Part shown: piece after piece, positions 34,064 through 42,324 of the stretch | How positions within the stretch are numbered: the first letter of the stretch is position 1 | Layout of the letters: every line of letters starts with the position of its first letter | Source: Symbiobacterium thermophilum IAM 14863 | Lineage (GTDB): Bacteria; Bacillota; Sulfobacillia; Symbiobacteriales; Symbiobacteriaceae | DNA: 64,000 nucleotides | Direction: 5' to 3' | Assembly (NCBI RefSeq): GCF_000009905.1 | Contig: NC_006177.1 | Location: 1,922,001 to 1,986,000 of the forward strand | The notes under the pieces: model-generated | Seen by the model: the letters and a program-made list of their open reading frames with translations, nothing else | Database searches by the model: none | Told to the model about the DNA's origin: nothing | Translations under genes and position numbers: made by a program

Positions 34064-34615
34064 TCAGGAGCGCTCCAGGATCTGCCGGATCGCCCTGGCG
34101 GTGATCTCGCATCCCGCCTCCAGGTCGATCTCTCCTCCCGTCTTGCCGGGGTCGCCCACTCCCACGATAATCGGCACGGACAGCCGGTTGAGCACGTCCA
34201 CCGTATCGCCTTTGAGGCGCCCCCGCCTGCGAGGCTGGCCGTCTTTGTCCACCGGGCCGTCGCGGACCCGCCCCTCCCGGTCGATGGACACGTCCACCTC
34301 GACGCCCCGCGCCCGTGTGTTGGAGGCCACCGCCACGGCCCCCAGCACCCGGATGTCCGGGTGCCGGCAGATGTACGCGAGGGCCTCCTCGCCGGGCCCC
34401 GTGCCGGGGTCCCCCTTGTCGTCGACCATGACCAGCACGGGGTCGTGGACGGCCTGCTTGATCAACGCCACCAACTCCGGGCCGCTGAGCGGCGTGGGGT
34501 TTCCTGCGGACGCCGAGATGCAGCGGAGCCCCAGCCGCTGCGCCACGTTCTCGGCCACGCGCCGAGCGGCGGAATCGCCGTCGGTCAGGAGGATCACACG
34601 AACGGGCGGCTTCAG
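34064..34615 (-). CDS. spoVAE: Stage V sporulation protein AE-type (SpoVAEA)
   Basis: A 183-residue protein of the SpoVAE domain family that in Bacillus is encoded in the spoVA operon after sigF and helps move dipicolinic acid into the spore. It shows VILLTDGDSAARRVAENVAQRLGLRCISASAGNPT, the family start, then VDDKGDPGTGPGEEALAYICRHPDIRVLGAVAVASNT and RLSVPIIVGVGDPGKTGG. There is no ATG/GTG/TTG at the expected place; an in-frame CTG at 34615, six bases after AGGGGGG, gives the family N-terminus and is chosen. The open frame also continues upstream. The rest of the spoVA operon is absent here. Confidence 0.82.
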   Translation of the reverse strand: MKPPVRVILLTDGDSAARRVAENVAQRLGLRCISASAGNPTPLSGPELVALIKQAVHDPVLVMVDDKGDPGTGPGEEALAYICRHPDIRVLGAVAVASNTRARGVEVDVSIDREGRVRDGPVDKDGQPRRRGRLKGDTVDVLNRLSVPIIVGVGDPGKTGGEIDLEAGCEITARAIRQILERS

Positions 34616-34751
34616 ACCAATCCCCCCTGGCGCCGGGTCCGAGACGTGCACCGGGGGCCCCGCAGGCGGCGGGTCCGCCAGCCGAGCCGTGGGCGAAGCC
34701 GCTGCCTTGGACGGCCCCCGGACCCCTAGCATCCCACGGTGCCCGGCCCCG

Positions 34752-34922
34752 CTATGCGGCTCCGCCGGCCCCCGGCCGGTCGCCCACAAGCGTGGCCCCC
34801 GCCGGCGGCGGCTTGGGATGGGTGGCGTACCAGTACCAGGTACCGACGGCACCCGCCGCCAGGAGCAGAAGCACCGTCGCCCATCCCCACCACAGCCTGC
34901 TCCACGGGTTGACCGCGCGCAT
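34752..34922 (-). CDS. Small single-pass membrane protein
   Basis: A 56-residue protein with one membrane helix (about 8-30: LWWGWATVLLLLAAGAVGTWYWYA) and a Pro/Gly/Ala-rich tail (HPKPPPAGATLVGDRPGAGG). ATG at 34922 follows GGTGGCAGGAAG. It sits between sigF and spoVAE, so it is probably transcribed with the spoIIA operon in the forespore or predivisional cell. Not a family I can name. Confidence 0.55.
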   Translation of the reverse strand: MRAVNPWSRLWWGWATVLLLLAAGAVGTWYWYATHPKPPPAGATLVGDRPGAGGAA

Positions 34923-35000
34923 CTTCCTGCCACCCCTGCTCCTACCATTGCCCCGCAACCCGGCTCCTTACACGGGCCGTCTGCGCGCTGCCCGCGCTGT

Positions 35001-35768
35001 TCACGGGGCCGCGTTCACGTAGTTCCGGATCCGCTCCAGCGCCCTGCGCTCCAGGCGGGAGACCTGAACCTGGCTGCAGCCCAGGATCGACGCGACCTCC
35101 GTCTGGGTCTTGTCGCGGAAGAACCGCAGCAGGATGACGGTGCGCTCCCGCTCATCCAGCTGGTTCAGCCCTTCCCGCAGGGCGACGCGGTCGAGCCAGA
35201 CGCCCTCCCGCTGTCCGTCGTCCGCCGCCAGCTGGTCCAGCAGGTAGATCGGGTCGCCGTCGCCCTCGTGCACGGTCTGGTGGATCGAGGTCGGCGGACG
35301 CACGCCGTCCAGCGCCGCGACCACCTCCTCGGGCGAGACGCCCAGCTCCGCCGCCACCTCGGCGACCGTGGGGTCCCGCTCCATCTGCGCGGCCAGCCGC
35401 TCCCGCACCCGCCGGGCCTGCTGCGCCAGCTGCTTCAGGCTGCGGCTCACCCGCATCGGGCCGTCGTCCCGCAGGTGGCGCCGGATCTCGCCCATGATCA
35501 GCGGCACGGCGTAGGTGCTGAACCGCACGTCGTAGTTCAGGTCAAACCGGTCAATGGCCTTCAGAAGGCCGATGCAGCCGATCTGAAACAGGTCCTCGGG
35601 GTCGGCCCCGGAGGCGCTGAAGCGGGAGACCAGCGATCGCACCAGCCGGAGGTTCCCCTCCACCAGCCGGTCCCGGGCCTCCTTGTCCCCCGCCCTGGCC
35701 AGGGCCACCAGCCGCCGGACCTCCTCATCGGGCCAGCCCCGCTCCTCCAGGGTGTTCTCCTCAGCCAT
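35001..35768 (-). CDS. sigF: RNA polymerase sporulation sigma factor SigF
   Basis: First forespore-specific sigma factor. The 255-residue product has region 2 (EDLFQIGCIGLLKAIDRFDLNYDVRFSTYAVPLIMGEIRRHLRDD, quoted here as the well-known polymerase and -10 binding segment in two parts: EDLFQIGCIGLLKAI and FSTYAVPLIMGEIRRHLRD), region 3 with RVSRSLKQLAQQARRVRERL and region 4 with the helix-turn-helix TQTEVASILGCSQVQVSRLE. Length equals B. subtilis SigF (255). It is third in spoIIAA-spoIIAB-sigF, seven bases after spoIIAB, and is held inactive by SpoIIAB until SpoIIAA is dephosphorylated. Confidence 0.96.
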   Translation of the reverse strand: MAEENTLEERGWPDEEVRRLVALARAGDKEARDRLVEGNLRLVRSLVSRFSASGADPEDLFQIGCIGLLKAIDRFDLNYDVRFSTYAVPLIMGEIRRHLRDDGPMRVSRSLKQLAQQARRVRERLAAQMERDPTVAEVAAELGVSPEEVVAALDGVRPPTSIHQTVHEGDGDPIYLLDQLAADDGQREGVWLDRVALREGLNQLDERERTVILLRFFRDKTQTEVASILGCSQVQVSRLERRALERIRNYVNAAP

Positions 35769-35775
35769 CGCCCGA

Positions 35776-36225
35776 TCAGCTGCCCTTCAGCGAGGCGACG
35801 TCCCTGGCCGCGGGCCGCTTCCGCATGACCACCCGGGTGCCCTGTCCGACCTGCGACGTCACCTCCACGTGGTCCATGTGGGCCTCCATGAACGAGAAGC
35901 CCAGCCCCATCCGTTCGGGATCCGTGGTGACCGCCGGCTGCATGGCCATGGCGACGTCCTCGATGCCCCTGCCGTGGTCGATGACGACGATCACGAGCTC
36001 GCCGTCCTCCAAAGCCGCCTCCATCCGCACCATCCGGCTGCCGTCGCACCGGTAGCCGTGCACGATGGCGTTGGTCACCGCCTCGGAGACCGCCAGCTTC
36101 ACCTCGTCGACCTCGGCCACGGTGAACTCCCCCTGGGCCGCGACCACCGCGGCCATGAGCCGGGCGACGCCGACGTTCTCCGGGATGGCAGCCAGTTCCA
36201 GGATCACCCGGTTGTGCGTGACCAT
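35776..36225 (-). CDS. spoIIAB: Anti-sigma F factor/kinase SpoIIAB
   Basis: GHKL-fold protein that binds SigF and phosphorylates SpoIIAA. The 149-residue product has the N box (VDEVKLAVSEAVTNAIVHGY), the G1 box DHGRGIED and the G2 box MGLGFSFMEAHMD, with the Bergerat ATP site intact. ATG at 36225 overlaps the spoIIAA stop by one base. Length matches the family (146 in B. subtilis). Confidence 0.96.
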   Translation of the reverse strand: MVTHNRVILELAAIPENVGVARLMAAVVAAQGEFTVAEVDEVKLAVSEAVTNAIVHGYRCDGSRMVRMEAALEDGELVIVVIDHGRGIEDVAMAMQPAVTTDPERMGLGFSFMEAHMDHVEVTSQVGQGTRVVMRKRPAARDVASLKGS

Positions 36226-36596
36226 CACACTGCCCCCTCTCCTGCGCCGCTCCCCGCCCGGTCCGCGGAGAGCGCCTCCTGCTCCGAACGGAACTCCTCC
36301 ATGGTGCGGAAGACGCCAGAGAACTCCAGCGCCGAGCGCACCTGCGGCGGCACGCCGATCACGCCCACCCGTCCGCCCTCCCGGGTGATCCGCCGGTACC
36401 GCCCGAACAGCGCGCCGAGAAAGGCGCTGTCCACGAAGGTGACGCGCGCCAGGTTGACGTACAGGTGGCGGACCGGGCGCCGGTCCATGATATCCTCCAC
36501 CGTTTCCTTGAACCGGGCGGCCGCCACCAGGTCCAGCTCGCCGGAGAGCCGCACGATCAGGCTCTGCCCCACCAGCTCGTACTCCATCGATGACAT
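36225..36596 (-). CDS. spoIIAA: Anti-anti-sigma F factor SpoIIAA
   Basis: STAS-domain protein that frees SigF when dephosphorylated by SpoIIE. The 123-residue product has LSGELDLVAAARFKETVEDI and the phosphoacceptor segment VTFVDSAFLGALFGRYR (Ser in DSAFLG). ATG at 36596 follows AGGAAGGAG by 11 bases; the longer open frame upstream crosses the promoter and is not coding. First gene of the spoIIA operon. Confidence 0.95.
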   Translation of the reverse strand: MSSMEYELVGQSLIVRLSGELDLVAAARFKETVEDIMDRRPVRHLYVNLARVTFVDSAFLGALFGRYRRITREGGRVGVIGVPPQVRSALEFSGVFRTMEEFRSEQEALSADRAGSGAGEGAV

Positions 36597-36656
36597 GGCC
36601 GGCCACGCTCCTTCCTGCTCTGCACGGCCCGCCGCGGCCGCGCGTGGTTCAGGCAA

Positions 36657-36682
36657 CTTCTTCCTGTTACCAGCCATTTCCT
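36657..36682 (-). promoter_or_regulatory. Candidate sigma-H promoter of spoIIA
   Basis: AGGAAAT (36676-36682) and GAAGAAG (36657-36663) are 12 bases apart on the minus strand, close to the sigma-H consensus AGGAwWW-N11-12-RnnGAAT (last base G instead of T). In B. subtilis the same operon is read by sigma-H with Spo0A. Confidence 0.5.
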
Positions 36683-36701
36683 GCCTTCTTCCCCATCTTT
36701 C

Positions 36702-36719
36702 GGTCGACATTGTTCGACC
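36702..36719 (-). promoter_or_regulatory. Two Spo0A-box-like sites upstream of spoIIA
   Basis: TGTCGAC (36703-36709) and GGTCGAA (36713-36719) on the minus strand each match six of seven bases of the 0A box TGTCGAA. They lie 20-37 bases upstream of the sigma-H -35, where Spo0A activates spoIIA in Bacillus. Confidence 0.45.
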
Positions 36720-36734
36720 AAATACGCGCGAACA

Positions 36735-36763
36735 GGCCCGCCGGCACCTGACGGCCGGCGGGC
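36735..36763 (-). terminator. Terminator of dacF
   Basis: GGCCCGCCGG pairs with CCGGCGGGCC (36735-36744 with 36754-36763), 9-base loop, 15 bases after the dacF stop. The U-tract is poor (TGTTCGCG). Confidence 0.5.
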
Positions 36764-36777
36764 CCGAGACCATTCGC

Positions 36778-38073
36778 TCAATCAAAGCTGAAGATGTTCC
36801 GTACCGTGTGCACCACGGACTGCCACAGGTTGGCCTTTCCGACCGCCTCGGGGGCGACCAGCTCCATGCGGCCGACCTCCTGCCCGTCCAGCGTGGCGAC
36901 GATCTCCCCCACCGCCTGGCCCTTCTCCAGGGGCGCCGCGACCTGTTTCGGCAGCCGCACCTCCCACTTCACCTTGTCCTGGGAGCCCTTGGGCACGCTG
37001 ACCCCGAACGCCGCCCGCGGCACCGGTTCGATGGCAGCCACCGCCCCGCGGGCCACCCGCACGGGGCCGAACTTCTTGTCCGCAGGGGCGATCTCCACGG
37101 CCGTATAGTTGGCGAAGCCGTAGTCCAGCAGCCGGGCGACCTCGATGTTCCGCTGTTTCGCGCTCTCCGCGCCCATGACGACGGCGATCATGCGGGTGTT
37201 GTTCTGCACCGCCGTCGCCGCGAGGCAGTATCCGGCCGCCTGGGTCCAGCCCGTCTTCAGGCCGTCCGCCCCCGGGTACCACGTGAGCAGCTTGTTGTTG
37301 TTCCACAGCTGGAACTTCGGCCCGTTCTTGCGCCACGGCACGTTGAGCTCCGCGCCGTAGATCGCGGTCAGCTTCACCAGCTCGGGGTAGTGCAGCACGG
37401 CGTGGCGGCTCATGAGGGCGATGTCATAGGCCGTGCTGTAATGCCCCTCGGCCGAGAGCCCCGTGGGGTTCATGAACTGGGTGTCGTTCATCCCCAGCTC
37501 CTTCGCCTTCTTGTTCATGAGGGCCACGAACGCGTCCACAGACCCGGCCACGTGCTCTGCCACCGCCACCGCGGCGTCGTTGGCCGACCCCACCGCCACC
37601 GAGAGCAGCAACTCCTCCAGCGAGAAGGTCTCGCCCACGTCGGCGAAGATGGTGGTTCCCGGCTGCCGCTTGGCCTCCTCCGAGATGGTGACCGGGTCCT
37701 TCAGGCTCACCTTGCCATCCCGGATGGCGTCGAAGGCGACGATCAGGGTCATGATCTTGGTGACGCTGGCCGGGTTGCGCCGCTCGTGGGCGTTCTTCTG
37801 GTAGATGACCCGTCCGCTCAGGGGTTCCATCAGGATCGCGGACGGCGACTCGATCTTCACCGGTTCGCCGCTGCCGGCCTCTTCCGCCGCGGCAGCCGCC
37901 TCGACCGGCTCGTCCAGGCCGTAGGCCCCGCCGCCTTGCAGCAGCCGGTCGCCGTCCTCGACGTCAGGCGCCGGCGGCCAGCGCTCCATTCCCCGGGCGG
38001 CCGGCGAAAGCGCCGCCACCCAGAGGACGGCGCACAGCAGCGCCGCCCAGCAGCGCGTGCGCGTTCTCCACAT
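36778..38073 (-). CDS. dacF: D-alanyl-D-alanine carboxypeptidase DacF
   Basis: Low-molecular-weight penicillin-binding protein that trims peptidoglycan cross-links; DacF acts in the forespore on cortex structure. The 431-residue product has a signal peptide (1-28), the active-site SVTK (Ser103, Lys106), SAN (163-165) and KTG (273-275) motifs and the C-terminal beta-rich domain plus an amphipathic membrane-anchoring helix (LWQSVVHTVRNIFSFD). An acidic, Ala-rich linker (about 30-70) follows the signal peptide. ATG at 38073 is nine bases after AGGAGG. dacF before spoIIAA is the same order as in Bacillus. Confidence 0.95.
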   Translation of the reverse strand: MWRTRTRCWAALLCAVLWVAALSPAARGMERWPPAPDVEDGDRLLQGGGAYGLDEPVEAAAAAEEAGSGEPVKIESPSAILMEPLSGRVIYQKNAHERRNPASVTKIMTLIVAFDAIRDGKVSLKDPVTISEEAKRQPGTTIFADVGETFSLEELLLSVAVGSANDAAVAVAEHVAGSVDAFVALMNKKAKELGMNDTQFMNPTGLSAEGHYSTAYDIALMSRHAVLHYPELVKLTAIYGAELNVPWRKNGPKFQLWNNNKLLTWYPGADGLKTGWTQAAGYCLAATAVQNNTRMIAVVMGAESAKQRNIEVARLLDYGFANYTAVEIAPADKKFGPVRVARGAVAAIEPVPRAAFGVSVPKGSQDKVKWEVRLPKQVAAPLEKGQAVGEIVATLDGQEVGRMELVAPEAVGKANLWQSVVHTVRNIFSFD

Positions 38074-38238
38074 GGGTCATGCCTCCTCGCACAGACTCTA
38101 CCGCTAGTCTGCCCGCGGGACATGCACACTTGCGCGCGCCGGCCCCTGAAACCGGCAGGTCCGGGGCCGAATCCTGCCTGCGGCGGCTGACGTCCGAAAC
38201 GGTAGCAACAATCCTCTGAAATCGGAGTGAGGACGACC

Positions 38239-39018
38239 GTGGCCACCGAGCCCGCGATCCTGCTGGAAAACCTCACCAAGTCCTACAACGGTCACCCGGC
38301 GGTGCAGGGGCTGAACCTCGCCGTCCGGCCGGGCGAGATCTTCGGCTTCCTCGGACCCAACGGCGCCGGCAAGACGACGACCATGAAGATGATGGTGGGC
38401 CTGCTGCCGCCCACGTCCGGGCGCGTGGTGATCCTCGGGCACGACGTGTGGCGGAACCCGGGCCCGGCCAAGCGGGCCATCGGCTACGTGCCCGACACGC
38501 CGATCCTGCATGAGCTCCTCACCGCGCGGGAGTTCCTCTGGTTCATGGCCGACCTCTACGGGATGAGCCGCGCCGAAGGAAAGGCCCGGGCGGAGGAGCT
38601 GCTGCAGATGATGGGACTCACGCCCCAGGCGGACCGACTGATCCGCGACTTCTCGCTGGGGATGAAGCGGAAGATGGCCATTGCCACCGCGCTGCTGCAC
38701 CGCCCCCGGGTGCTGCTGCTGGATGAGGTGACCAACGGCCTCGACGCCCGGGCGGCCCGCGAGGTCAAGGACCTCATCCGCGCGTGGGCGCGCGCGGGCG
38801 TGGCCGTGGTTCTGACGACCCACGTCCTCTCGGTCGCCGAGGAGCTGTCGGACCGCATCGGCCTCATCCACCGGGGGCGGCTCATCGCCGAGGGCACCGC
38901 GGCCGACCTGGCCCGGCAGGCGGGCATCCCCGGCGCTAACCTGGAGGAGACCTTCCTGGCGCTCACCGGCGACGAGCTGCCTGCGGAGGACAGGGACACG
39001 GAGGGGGAGGCGCGGTGA
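38239..39018 (+). CDS. ABC-2 type transporter ATP-binding protein
   Basis: ATPase of a two-component exporter. Walker A GPNGAGKTT, signature DFSLGMKRKM (a variant in which LSGGQ is replaced by FSLGM, common in CcmA/YhaQ-like exporters), Walker B VLLLDEV and the H-loop VVLTTH are present in order. The 259-residue start is GTG 38239, seven bases after GTGAGG; a GTG four codons earlier lacks a ribosome site. It overlaps the permease gene by four bases (GTGA). Substrate unknown. Divergent from dacF. Confidence 0.9.
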   Translation: MATEPAILLENLTKSYNGHPAVQGLNLAVRPGEIFGFLGPNGAGKTTTMKMMVGLLPPTSGRVVILGHDVWRNPGPAKRAIGYVPDTPILHELLTAREFLWFMADLYGMSRAEGKARAEELLQMMGLTPQADRLIRDFSLGMKRKMAIATALLHRPRVLLLDEVTNGLDARAAREVKDLIRAWARAGVAVVLTTHVLSVAEELSDRIGLIHRGRLIAEGTAADLARQAGIPGANLEETFLALTGDELPAEDRDTEGEAR

Positions 39019-40574
39019 ACGGGATCCTTTCGCTGTCGCTGGCGGTGGCCCGCTCCGGATGGCTTGCGGGCTGGAACCAGCTGTTCCGCTTCTCCCGGAT
39101 GAAGGCGGGGCTCCTCCTGGTCGCACTGCAGGGCTTCCTGGTCTTCGTCGTCGCGCGGCGGGCGCCCGCGCTGGCCGCCGACTCGGCGGAAGCCGGCCTT
39201 GCGGGCGCCCTGACGCTGATGGGAGCGCAGATGGCCTGGTTCGGCCTGATGTACGGCTTCTCCCGGGGCCAGATGCAGCTCTACCAGGGGCTTCTGGTCC
39301 CGCTGTTTCAGATCACCCCGGCGCGCCCCCTGGCCTTCCTGCTGGGACGGGTCATCGAGGCGGTGCCCACCCGGGCCTGGACGACGCTGCTCTGGGCCTG
39401 GGCGTACTCCGCCATGGTCCCGGGTCCCGGCCGGTGGCCGGCGATGGCGCTGCTCTGGACCGCGGGCCTCGCAACGGGGATGCTGGCCCACCTGGCCGGG
39501 CTCCTGCTCCTCACCTTCTGGAGTCGCTATCACCCGCGATCCATGCGGCACGGCAACACCGCCTTCGGCGTGCTCACCATCGCCATGATGACCGCTGCGG
39601 TGGTCTACCTCATGGAGGGAGGCACAGCGACGGAGCTGGCGCTGGCCCTGCGCGCGGCCCGCCGGTCGGTGCTGACGGTCCTGACCGCGGCCGCCGGGCT
39701 GCCCGGGCTCATGCTGGCGCTGGCGCTGCTCATCCGCCCCCAGTGGGTGGAGAGCCACTACAGGGAGGGCCTGTACCGGGTGCTGGAGCTGGGCGAGCAG
39801 GACACCGTCCGCTCCGGCCGGTCCTGGTGGCTTCCGCTCCGGGGGGACGGCGTCCTGCGGGCGGTCCTCTCCCGGGAGTGGCTGCAGTGGGTCCGCTACC
39901 GGATGGCCCGCACGCAGCTGCTGATCTTCGCCGCCGGGGTCGTCTGCGTCTGGTTCGCCGGCCGGTCCGCGGCCGGCCGTGCGATGCCCCTGGCCGGCCT
40001 GGTCGGCTCGGTGGGCGGCCTCTCCCTGCTGGCGTGGTACAACGCCTTCGGCCACTGGGTCGCGAAGGTGTTCCAGCAGGAGCGGATCACCATCGCCCTC
40101 TACCGGCTCGCGGCGGTGCCCACCGTCCGGCTGGTGATCGCCAAGCTGGTCTCGGTCCTGGTGCCCTCGGTCCTGTTGGTGGCGGTCGCGGCGGCGGTGG
40201 GCAGCGCGGCTGCGCGGCTGCCCCTGTCCACGGCCGGCTCCCTGCTGCTGTGGACCGAGCTGGGACTGGTCTTCGGGGTGCTCGGCGGCTTCGGCGCGGC
40301 GGCCGCCACGGCGAACCAGGAGCCGGAGGAGCCCGAGGCCCCCGGAGCGCCCCGGATGGAACAGGGCGGCTCCGCGATGGTGCAGTCCAGCGCCTGGTCT
40401 TCCCTGGCGCGCACCTTCGGCCTTACCGTCTCCACCGCTCTGCCCCTCTGGGCCGCGGCCGGCCGCCCGTGGCTGGATCTGCCGCCGGCGTCTGCCTGGA
40501 CCATCGCCCTGGGGGTTCCGCTGGCGCTCTTCCTAGGCGGCGTCGGCTGGATGCTCCGCACGTGGCGCCTCTGA
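39015..40574 (+). CDS. ABC-2 type transporter permease
   Basis: A 519-residue polytopic membrane protein with roughly ten to twelve hydrophobic segments (for example MKAGLLLVALQGFLVFVVA and LVSVLVPSVLLVAVAAAVG), encoded directly after an ABC-2-type ATPase with a GTGA overlap. Size and layout fit large permeases of YhaP/EcsB-like exporters. The start is GTG at 39015. A cytoplasmic loop near the C-terminus (about 430-450) is Glu/Pro-rich (QEPEEPEAPGAPRMEQGG). The last 42 bases overlap the 3' end of the convergent lipoprotein gene. Substrate unknown. Confidence 0.82.
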   Translation: MNGILSLSLAVARSGWLAGWNQLFRFSRMKAGLLLVALQGFLVFVVARRAPALAADSAEAGLAGALTLMGAQMAWFGLMYGFSRGQMQLYQGLLVPLFQITPARPLAFLLGRVIEAVPTRAWTTLLWAWAYSAMVPGPGRWPAMALLWTAGLATGMLAHLAGLLLLTFWSRYHPRSMRHGNTAFGVLTIAMMTAAVVYLMEGGTATELALALRAARRSVLTVLTAAAGLPGLMLALALLIRPQWVESHYREGLYRVLELGEQDTVRSGRSWWLPLRGDGVLRAVLSREWLQWVRYRMARTQLLIFAAGVVCVWFAGRSAAGRAMPLAGLVGSVGGLSLLAWYNAFGHWVAKVFQQERITIALYRLAAVPTVRLVIAKLVSVLVPSVLLVAVAAAVGSAAARLPLSTAGSLLLWTELGLVFGVLGGFGAAAATANQEPEEPEAPGAPRMEQGGSAMVQSSAWSSLARTFGLTVSTALPLWAAAGRPWLDLPPASAWTIALGVPLALFLGGVGWMLRTWRL

Positions 40575-41984
40575 CAGGGACGCCGCCTCCGAGAACGGAA
40601 CGACGATGATCCGGTCCTCCAGCACGATGTAGAGCCGGAACCCGCCGAGACGGATCGCCTTCACCTCCCCCTCCACCTGCCAGGCGTGCTCAGTGCCTGT
40701 CAGGTGGTTTTTCGCGCGCACCGTGGCGCCGGTCACAGTAAACACCGTGACGCCGTCATCCCAGACGGCGATATGCGCGTTTTCCAGCGGGACGGCGTAC
40801 TGCCTGCCCGTGTAGTCGTGCGACCCGCGCAACACCTGGGCGATGAGCTGCCCGTCCCGGCGCTCCACCAGAGCGAAGAACCGCGCGTTCGGGCTCCACG
40901 TCAAGGTGACCGGTTCGACGCCGTCCGGCACCTGGTAGAAGGTGTAGGGTGAGCCGCCGGGGTTGGGATACGCCAGCCAGCCCCCGTCGGGCACCAGGTG
41001 GAGGTACTCCCCGAACAGGGTGCTCCAGGGCTGCGTCAGCCAGGACGGGAACCGGACAGCCCTGGCTACCGGATCGAAGATGCGCTTGGCCGGGAAGCGT
41101 CCCCACCGTCCGGTGTCGGGGCGGAGCGCCAGCCCCTCCGGTTCGCCTTCGGGGTCGGCCAGCACCAGCAAGGTGCCGGGGGGATAACTCTCGTTGTAGC
41201 CGGCGTACCACGTCTCGAGGGCCCAGTACGGGAAACGGACCGGGGCCTCCGCAGGCGCCTCGTAGACCTGATGAACGGCCGGCCCGGCCGGGCGCACCAG
41301 GTGCAGCCGGCGGCCGTCGCTGATGAACGCCAGCTGGTCCTCCTCCGGGTGCCAGACCAGGTCGTACCCGTCCACGTCGTACCGCTCCTGGGCCCTGCCG
41401 TCCGCGGCCCACCAGCCCACCCCGCCGTCCGCCAGGCGCGCCGCCAGGTAGCGGCCGCTGGGCGAGGGCAGGGCGTCCTGCAGGGTCCACCCCTCGGGGA
41501 CCGGCAGGGTCTGGGGTTCGGCGAAGTGCAGCTCGGTGGTGCGGACAAAGGCCCGGTAACCCGGCAGCGAGGCGTCGATGTGGTCCACCCCGGAGACCAG
41601 GACCTCGTGCGCCACCCACGCCCGGTAGTTGCGGTCGAACCGGGCCGTGCGGGCGACGCATTGCCACATGCCATCGTCCGGCAGCCCGCGGATGAGCTCA
41701 TCGACGCCCGGAGCGAGTTCGGAAAGGCCGAACCGCCTCAGGCAGTCCAGCATGGTTACCTCCTCGGCCGCCGGCTCGTCGTCCGGCGGGCGTTCGTCTC
41801 CCGCCGGACCTTCTCCGTCCCCGGAACCCGGCGTCGGCTGCTCTGACGGCTCCGTCGGATCCGACGGCTCCTGCACCGGCGCCACAGGCTCTTCCGACGG
41901 AGCTTTGGACAGGAAGCTGCAGCCGGTCAGCGCCACGGCCAGCAGGCCGATCGCGATCCACCTCTGCGTCGGTGTAGAGATCAT
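40533..41984 (-). CDS. Lipoprotein with beta-propeller-like repeats
   Basis: A 483-residue lipoprotein: signal peptide with lipobox LTGC (Cys22), then a Pro/Glu/Ser-rich linker (about 28-70) and a globular domain. That domain has repeated short strands with WW/WS motifs (GGVGWWAADGRAQERYDVDGYDLVWHPEEDQLAFISDGRRLHLV, in pieces; LTWSPNARFFALVERRDGQ) typical of TolB/WD40-type beta propellers. It is anchored outside the membrane. ATG 41984 follows GGAGGTGCC. It overlaps the ABC permease by 42 bp at convergent 3' ends. Role unknown. Confidence 0.75.
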   Translation of the reverse strand: MISTPTQRWIAIGLLAVALTGCSFLSKAPSEEPVAPVQEPSDPTEPSEQPTPGSGDGEGPAGDERPPDDEPAAEEVTMLDCLRRFGLSELAPGVDELIRGLPDDGMWQCVARTARFDRNYRAWVAHEVLVSGVDHIDASLPGYRAFVRTTELHFAEPQTLPVPEGWTLQDALPSPSGRYLAARLADGGVGWWAADGRAQERYDVDGYDLVWHPEEDQLAFISDGRRLHLVRPAGPAVHQVYEAPAEAPVRFPYWALETWYAGYNESYPPGTLLVLADPEGEPEGLALRPDTGRWGRFPAKRIFDPVARAVRFPSWLTQPWSTLFGEYLHLVPDGGWLAYPNPGGSPYTFYQVPDGVEPVTLTWSPNARFFALVERRDGQLIAQVLRGSHDYTGRQYAVPLENAHIAVWDDGVTVFTVTGATVRAKNHLTGTEHAWQVEGEVKAIRLGGFRLYIVLEDRIIVVPFSEAASLSEAPRAEHPADAA

Positions 41985-42063
41985 CACGGCACCTCCGCCC
42001 TGAGTGACGACAGAATCGTCTGGATGGTTTCTGCCCTGACCGCCCGAGGGACAGTATAGCCGC

Positions 42064-42324
42064 TTGCCGGCCCGAAGGCCACCCCGCCCGGGCGTCGGCG
42101 TGCGCGAGCCGGTGACGCTCAGCCGGGAGGAAGCCGTCGCCGCTACGTTGGATCAACTGGGCAATCGGAATCTGCAGATGGTGGACGCGACCTACACGGG
42201 GGAGTACGAGTGGCGGGGTAACCGCTGCCGCGCCTGGGCGCTTCGCCTCTCCACCGACATCGGGGAGGAGGTCACCGTCACCGTCGCCGTCCACGCCTGC
42301 ACGGGCGACCTGCTCAGCCCGTGA
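42064..42324 (+). CDS. Hypothetical 86-aa ORF, possibly a remnant
   Basis: The frame encodes LSREEAVAATLDQLGNRN... and YEWRGNRCRAWALRLSTDIGEEVTVTVAVHACTGDLLSP, which looks like a PepSY-type or small alpha/beta domain. A TTG at 42064 is the first start; no good ribosome site precedes it, and a GTG at about codon 13 is an alternative. The same frame continues after the stop with a non-initiated stretch ending in APVPLMKK, suggesting that this may be the tail of a decayed gene. From 42325 to 42540 I see no other gene. Confidence 0.35.
   Translation: MPARRPPRPGVGVREPVTLSREEAVAATLDQLGNRNLQMVDATYTGEYEWRGNRCRAWALRLSTDIGEEVTVTVAVHACTGDLLSP

Noticed and set aside
35001-35768. SigG instead of SigF
   Set aside because: The gene is third after spoIIAA and spoIIAB with tight spacing, and its length equals SigF. 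sigG normally follows spoIIGA-sigE.
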